Positions 8,206 to 11,390 of a DNA stretch of 11,390 bases are shown here, in pieces. The notes under the pieces were generated by a model. That model searched no databases. It worked only from the letters and a program-made list of their open reading frames with translations, and was not told where the DNA came from. The stretch's first letter is position 1; each line of letters begins with the position of its first letter. A program made the position numbers and the translations under genes. This DNA comes from an uncultured Ruminococcus sp. (GTDB lineage: Bacteria; Bacillota; Clostridia; Oscillospirales; Ruminococcaceae). The stretch spans positions 1 through 11,390 of the forward strand of contig UQXS01000063.1 in the NCBI GenBank assembly GCA_900545125.1. The letters are read 5' to 3'.

Positions 8206-9234
8206 TTATTTTTTTCTCTTTGATCTTGTAAATACAACTGCTGCCGAGCTGACAGCCGTTACTCCGCAGGTTATCAGAATTATTGCTGCCCAGTTATTTT
8301 CCTTTTTACCTGTATCTTCCTTGTCATTGCCGTCCGGCTTTCCCGTTCCGGTCGTTGAAGTGACTGTAGTTCTGCTGCCATCCGCCGTACCTGACGTGAA
8401 TGTGGTCTTTGCAGCCGTTGATGCCGGATCTGTTGTAACGGCTTTTGTTGTTGTCACCGTTGACGTAGTTTTTTTATTCTGTGCCGGATCTGCCGCAGCA
8501 GTAACTGTTGGATTATGACTTTCACCGCCGTTATCTGCCGGAGCATCACCCACATCCGGTGTACCGGTATTTTCTCCGCCGCCGTTTCCGGGGACATCCG
8601 GTACTTGGGGTTCTTCCGGAGCAGGAGGTTCAGGCTGCTGAGGCTCAGGCTGTGCACTCTTCGCTATAAGAATGCCGCCGTTATTAAGTTCTGTAAATGA
8701 TGTCTCATCACGTCTGCCTGAAAAATCATCGCTTAAATCTACCGACATTGACGATCCCGCAAGATATCTTGTGAAATTTACCGGATAAAAATCACCATTT
8801 TGAGCATCTTCCGGAATAACAACGTTTACGGTGATTATCACTCCGGAATTAGCTAAAAAAGGTTCGTAATCCGCCACTATGCCGCATCCCATCTTATCCG
8901 GTTCAATATCCGGATAAGACACGGTATTCGGAGGAAATGCATCCTCAACGCCCTCTGCGATTGAAAAAGGCTCTACTTCTTTAAATTCAAGCCTCGGGTC
9001 TTTTTCAAAATAAATCCACATTCCCGGAACAGGCGGACAATTCTCCATGTATACTTCAAGTGATACTACTCTGTTATCGGGAATATCAGCCAGATCTATC
9101 TCTTTTGTTTCAATGGTCAGGTGTATGTCAAGAGGTTCATCAAGAGCCGTTGTACACAAGCTCCACGAAGCTGCGATTGACAATGCCAAAACAGCGGATA
9201 CTGCTGCGGATATTGTTCGTTTTAAAAAATTCAT
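8206..9234 (-). CDS. Secreted cohesin-like domain protein with C-terminal membrane anchor
   Basis: 342 residues from the ATG at 9234. A signal peptide (MNFLKRTISAAVSAVLALS) probably ends at CTTA-LDE, near residue 30; WSLC does not fit a lipobox. A cohesin-like beta-sandwich follows at about residues 35-191: strands such as VVSLEVYMENCPPVPGMWIYF, then ITVNVVIPEDAQNGDFYPVNF, closing with NNGGILIA. That resembles non-cellulosomal cohesin-like modules of Ruminococcus. Two cysteines in it (about 66 and 117) could form a disulfide. Next come a Pro/Glu-rich linker (about 193-215), Gly- and Thr-rich linkers to about 300, and a single membrane helix of about 315-335 ending RSKRKK. There is no LPXTG motif. 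Classical cohesins bind dockerins to build enzyme complexes; no dockerin is visible in this window, so the partner is unknown. The gene lies 15 bases after its upstream neighbour and 21 bases before the giant surface-protein gene, whose Thr linkers and membrane-anchor style it shares. An in-frame TTG at 9240 is an alternative start. Confidence 0.82.
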   Translation of the reverse strand: MNFLKRTISAAVSAVLALSIAASWSLCTTALDEPLDIHLTIETKEIDLADIPDNRVVSLEVYMENCPPVPGMWIYFEKDPRLEFKEVEPFSIAEGVEDAFPPNTVSYPDIEPDKMGCGIVADYEPFLANSGVIITVNVVIPEDAQNGDFYPVNFTRYLAGSSMSVDLSDDFSGRRDETSFTELNNGGILIAKSAQPEPQQPEPPAPEEPQVPDVPGNGGGENTGTPDVGDAPADNGGESHNPTVTAAADPAQNKKTTSTVTTTKAVTTDPASTAAKTTFTSGTADGSRTTVTSTTGTGKPDGNDKEDTGKKENNWAAIILITCGVTAVSSAAVVFTRSKRKK

Positions 9235-9244
9235 TCTCAAAATT

Positions 9245-9250
9245 TCCTTT
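9245..9250 (-). promoter_or_regulatory. Shine-Dalgarno of the cohesin-like gene, two possible starts
   Basis: The transcript reads AAAGGA and overlaps the TGA stop of the upstream gene, favouring coupled translation. It lies 10 bases before the ATG at 9234 and 4 bases before an in-frame TTG at 9240. The ATG is preferred because of the codon itself, but both give the same mature protein. Confidence 0.55.
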
Positions 9251-9717
9251 CATTGCACAGAGATAACATCCGGATTGCCATGTATCACTATGATGCTGTC
9301 CTTTATTACCAGACTGTCGCTGTCCGGCATATTTAACGCCGTTCTTCTTGAATTTACGACCGTTGCCGCACCGCTTTGGGGTGCAGATCTCTTTGCCGAA
9401 GATATCAGCACTGTAGACGGAGGATCGTCCGCAGCCTGCCGGTTCATCGGCTTCTCCGGCGCATTTTTTCTGATATCCGGTTCAGTAACCGGCATATTTT
9501 TTATTTCTTCAATATTATTAAGAGATTTGTTTTTATTTTCAACATAGGCAAAATAATCCTCACCAGCGGAGATCTCTTTTTTCTTTTTATTTCCAAACTC
9601 CGACTTTATCATGGAAAATATCTGAAATTTTATAGAAAGAACTATAGTCAGTATCAGAAAAGCAATTCCTGATGTCAGAAAAATATATGATATATCATGC
9701 CATATTTTAGAACTCAT
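9250..9717 (-). CDS. Small single-pass membrane protein, possible kinase substrate with a phosphothreonine motif
   Basis: 155 residues. One membrane helix lies at about residues 9-29, followed by a Lys-rich stretch (GNKKKKE, 42-48). By the positive-inside rule the C-terminal 110 residues are cytosolic. That tail is hydrophilic and probably disordered until residue 135, with STVLIS at 101-106 and ATVVNS at 118-123, then ends in a hydrophobic segment SLVIKDSIIVIHGNPDVISV. Thr102 with Ile at +3 fits the pThr-x-x-Ile/Leu pattern recognised by FHA domains. I recall similar small proteins in Clostridia (N-terminal helix, Thr-Val-Leu motif, C-terminal Ile-His segment) beside Ser/Thr kinases, but this is unverified memory. 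It lies 9 bases after the kinase gene, and its AAGGTGG Shine-Dalgarno at 9722-9728 overlaps the kinase stop, so the two are coupled. The inference is that it is a substrate or docking partner of that kinase. No established name. Confidence 0.8.
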   Translation of the reverse strand: MSSKIWHDISYIFLTSGIAFLILTIVLSIKFQIFSMIKSEFGNKKKKEISAGEDYFAYVENKNKSLNNIEEIKNMPVTEPDIRKNAPEKPMNRQAADDPPSTVLISSAKRSAPQSGAATVVNSRRTALNMPDSDSLVIKDSIIVIHGNPDVISVQ

Positions 9718-9726
9718 TTTACCACC

Positions 9727-11286
9727 TTATTCATCAGCGTAAGCCATTTCAAGCTTCAGTTCCACAGCTTCGGTATCAAAACTTTCAGCGATGCTGCGTG
9801 CATAATCGTTGCTGTAAGATATTTCTCCGCCCTGATAGACTTTTCTGTTTATATGTTCAAGTATCTGCTCCTGACTTGCAGCATCCACGCCGTTCTGCCT
9901 GAACTTTGCAGAATATCTTGAAACAAGACTGAGAAGAGTCTGACACACACGCACACTTACAACCTCGTTAGATTCATCTATATATTCAGACATTTCCTCG
10001 ATATTTTTCCACATATTCTCATAGAATTCCCTGCTGTCGGTGCCTTCTTTTTCCATGCGGTCTATATCGTTATAGAATTTTCCGATATTCAAAAAAATCT
10101 GTGCACGTTTATATGCTTCCGGCATACCTTCCCGGAGATCAGTTCCCGACACAGCCTTTTCAAACCACTCATAGGATTTGCTTATCCTTTTTTCTTCAAG
10201 TTCAAGTTCACGGCGCACAGTGTAATCTTTCTGTTCATCCTCGGTCATTCCGCCGGTATCATCTTCATATGGGCTGTAATACAGCCAGTAAGCGTTAGCT
10301 ATCTCATACATACACTTGCCGTAATTATCATCGTTCTTTTTAATAGAATCCGGACTTTGTATCTCATTTATAATGAAATTATCCTCATCAGCATCAAGTT
10401 TACTGTCAGACGTAAAACTCTGTATCAGCTTTGAATAAATATCGTCCTTGTTAGTATGATCCAGTTTTATTGCTTCGGCGTAATTGCCCTTGTTGACATA
10501 TGAAGCATAGCTTTCGGCGATATTTTTTTTGTCAAGCGACTTTGCCGCATACGAAGATACTCCTGCGAGAATAAAGGAGATAATCGTCATTGCCAGTGAA
10601 AAAGTCACCCAGCGAACACTCGAATGCCTTTCCACACGGCACAGATCTTTATAAATTGCATCGCATGACCTGTATCTCATTGCGGGGTCATCGGCAACAC
10701 ATTTCAGAATTATTCTTTTTATATCAGCGCTGATATTTTTATCGAACTTAAATCTTTCCTGAGAAGTCATCATACGGTTGTCGCTGTACACTCTCAGCGG
10801 TTTTCTGCCCTGTATCATGTGATAAAACGTAGCACCGATATTAAAAATATCCGTACGTTCATCAAGCCTTGACTGACGATACTGTTCGGGAGCAGCATAC
10901 TCCGGAGTATATCCCGTAACGCCGGTTGCGTTCCTTATTGCCGTACCGAAGTCAATGAATTTAAGCTTCATTTTAGCTCCGTTGTCCATAAGAGCCTTGC
11001 TGGGTTTAAGAACCATTATATTTTCGGGCTTCATATCACTGTGAACACGTCCGGTACTGTGAAAGAATTTCATAAACAAGCATATCTGCTTTGCCGATTC
11101 TATGAACATCTTATCAGGCATGGGGCCGGCTTCCAGCATATATCCCATAGATTCTCCGTCAAGGAAATCCTGTACAATATAAAAGTATCGGTCTGTTTCA
11201 AATCTGTGAATGATATTAGGGAAAAATGCGTTTGACTGATCCGTCTCATAAAGTTCTTTTATAAGAGCAGATTCAAGCTTTGCCAT
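9727..11286 (-). CDS. Membrane Ser/Thr protein kinase with extracytoplasmic helical domain (N-terminus interrupted)
   Basis: The uninterrupted reading frame from ATG 11286 gives 519 residues, but this is not the true start: kinase sequence continues upstream through a TGA (see 11287-11390). Visible kinase motifs are VHSDMKPEN at residues 81-89 (Asp84 catalytic base, Lys86, Asn89), DFG at 112-114 (Mg-binding Asp112), AAPEQY at 131-136, DERTDIF around 142-148, and Arg204 in the final lobe. The usual HRD arginine is Ser83, so this is a non-RD kinase. One membrane helix follows at about 226-247, then about 270 residues outside the membrane. That region is helical and TPR-like (SYASYVNKGNYAEAIKLD, YGKCMYEIANAYWLYY, SYEWFEKAV). 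The kinase-helix-helical-domain layout recalls YukC/EssB of type VII secretion, whose kinase fold is inactive; here most catalytic residues remain. The likely role is phosphorylation of cytosolic Thr/Ser in response to an external signal. It is the first gene visible in the operon; its promoter is outside the window. Confidence 0.88.
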   Translation of the reverse strand: MAKLESALIKELYETDQSNAFFPNIIHRFETDRYFYIVQDFLDGESMGYMLEAGPMPDKMFIESAKQICLFMKFFHSTGRVHSDMKPENIMVLKPSKALMDNGAKMKLKFIDFGTAIRNATGVTGYTPEYAAPEQYRQSRLDERTDIFNIGATFYHMIQGRKPLRVYSDNRMMTSQERFKFDKNISADIKRIILKCVADDPAMRYRSCDAIYKDLCRVERHSSVRWVTFSLAMTIISFILAGVSSYAAKSLDKKNIAESYASYVNKGNYAEAIKLDHTNKDDIYSKLIQSFTSDSKLDADEDNFIINEIQSPDSIKKNDDNYGKCMYEIANAYWLYYSPYEDDTGGMTEDEQKDYTVRRELELEEKRISKSYEWFEKAVSGTDLREGMPEAYKRAQIFLNIGKFYNDIDRMEKEGTDSREFYENMWKNIEEMSEYIDESNEVVSVRVCQTLLSLVSRYSAKFRQNGVDAASQEQILEHINRKVYQGGEISYSNDYARSIAESFDTEAVELKLEMAYADE

Positions 11287-11390
11287 ATCATATTCTTCCG
11301 CTTTTGATTTGTCGATCTCTTTTATTGCTCTTACGGCTCTTTCAGCCTGAATATCATAAGCCTTGTATACAACAGAAGTTCAGCCCCGTC
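11287..11390 (-). pseudogene. Kinase N-lobe with in-frame TGA in the glycine-rich loop
   Basis: The frame of the kinase continues upstream of 11286 and clearly encodes its N-lobe. It reads Arg-Gly-stop, then TSVVYKAYD and AERAVRAIKEID. VRAIK carries the expected ATP-binding lysine (codon 11320-11322). The TGA at 11380-11382 stands where the family has glycine (G-x-G-G-T-S-V-V-Y), and a single T-to-G change would give GGA. No ATG, GTG or TTG occurs in frame between this stop and 11286, so any protein made from ATG 11286 would lack the ATP loop and lysine and be inactive. Because the defect lies within 11 bases of the window edge, a sequence or assembly error is as likely as a true nonsense mutation. 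Confidence 0.75.

Noticed and set aside
7871..8518. Plus-strand open frame with long valine runs, and other plus-strand frames of 60-215 codons
   Set aside because: The valine runs are the complement of Thr codons in the linkers of the two secreted proteins. The other plus-strand frames lie wholly inside well-supported minus-strand genes, and their translations show no recognisable domain composition.
1999..9234. LPXTG sortase anchors at the C-termini of the two surface proteins
   Set aside because: Neither C-terminus has an LPXTG-like motif before its hydrophobic segment. Both end in a membrane helix plus a basic tail, so direct membrane anchoring is the simpler reading.
11380..11382. UGA read as glycine (alternative genetic code) explaining the stop in the kinase loop
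   Set aside because: UGA ends the Rep-like, 313-residue and 155-residue genes at sensible operon junctions, and the 2060-codon gene contains no internal UGA despite many glycines. A standard code with a local mutation or error fits better.

Overview
The window looks like part of a Ruminococcus-type Clostridia (Firmicutes) chromosome or mobile element from a gut or rumen community. The base composition is moderately AT-rich, Shine-Dalgarno sequences are strong and purine-rich, and the secreted proteins carry Thr-rich linkers. One protein has a cohesin-like module. All genes lie on the minus strand, so transcription runs from high to low coordinates. Spacings are 9, 15, 21 and 13 bases, followed by an 11-base overlap and then 54 bases before the last start, which strongly suggests a single operon. 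No intergenic gap reaches 300 bases. I see no tRNA, rRNA, CRISPR array or insertion sequence.

In transcription order the genes are as follows. (1) A membrane-spanning Ser/Thr protein kinase runs off the window's right edge, and its ATP-binding glycine loop is broken by an in-frame TGA at 11380-11382. (2) A 155-residue single-pass membrane protein has a cytosolic tail with Thr-Val-Leu-Ile, a possible phosphothreonine/FHA site. (3) A secreted, membrane-anchored cohesin-like protein follows. (4) Next is a giant protein of about 2060 residues with a signal peptide, a poly-Thr linker, an AT-rich unique N-terminal region, roughly a dozen Ig-like modules and a C-terminal membrane anchor. (5) Then comes an unrecognised, mostly helical cytosolic protein. 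(6) A protein resembling plasmid Rep_3-type replication initiators overlaps it. (7) The first 13 codons of another gene run off the left edge; its start faintly resembles small ubiquitin-like YukD/EsaB proteins.

My best reading is a cell-surface and signalling locus. The kinase senses through its extracytoplasmic helical domain and may phosphorylate the neighbouring small membrane protein. The cohesin-like and Ig-like proteins are displayed on the cell surface. A kinase-TM-helical protein together with a possible YukD-like start is reminiscent of a type VII secretion (T7SSb) locus, but the evidence in this window is thin. The Rep-like protein suggests linkage to a plasmid or integrative element. 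The most checkable oddities are the TGA in the kinase glycine loop, the abrupt drop in GC within the giant gene, and a repeated/inverted 8-9 base motif around the last intergenic region that could form alternative RNA hairpins.
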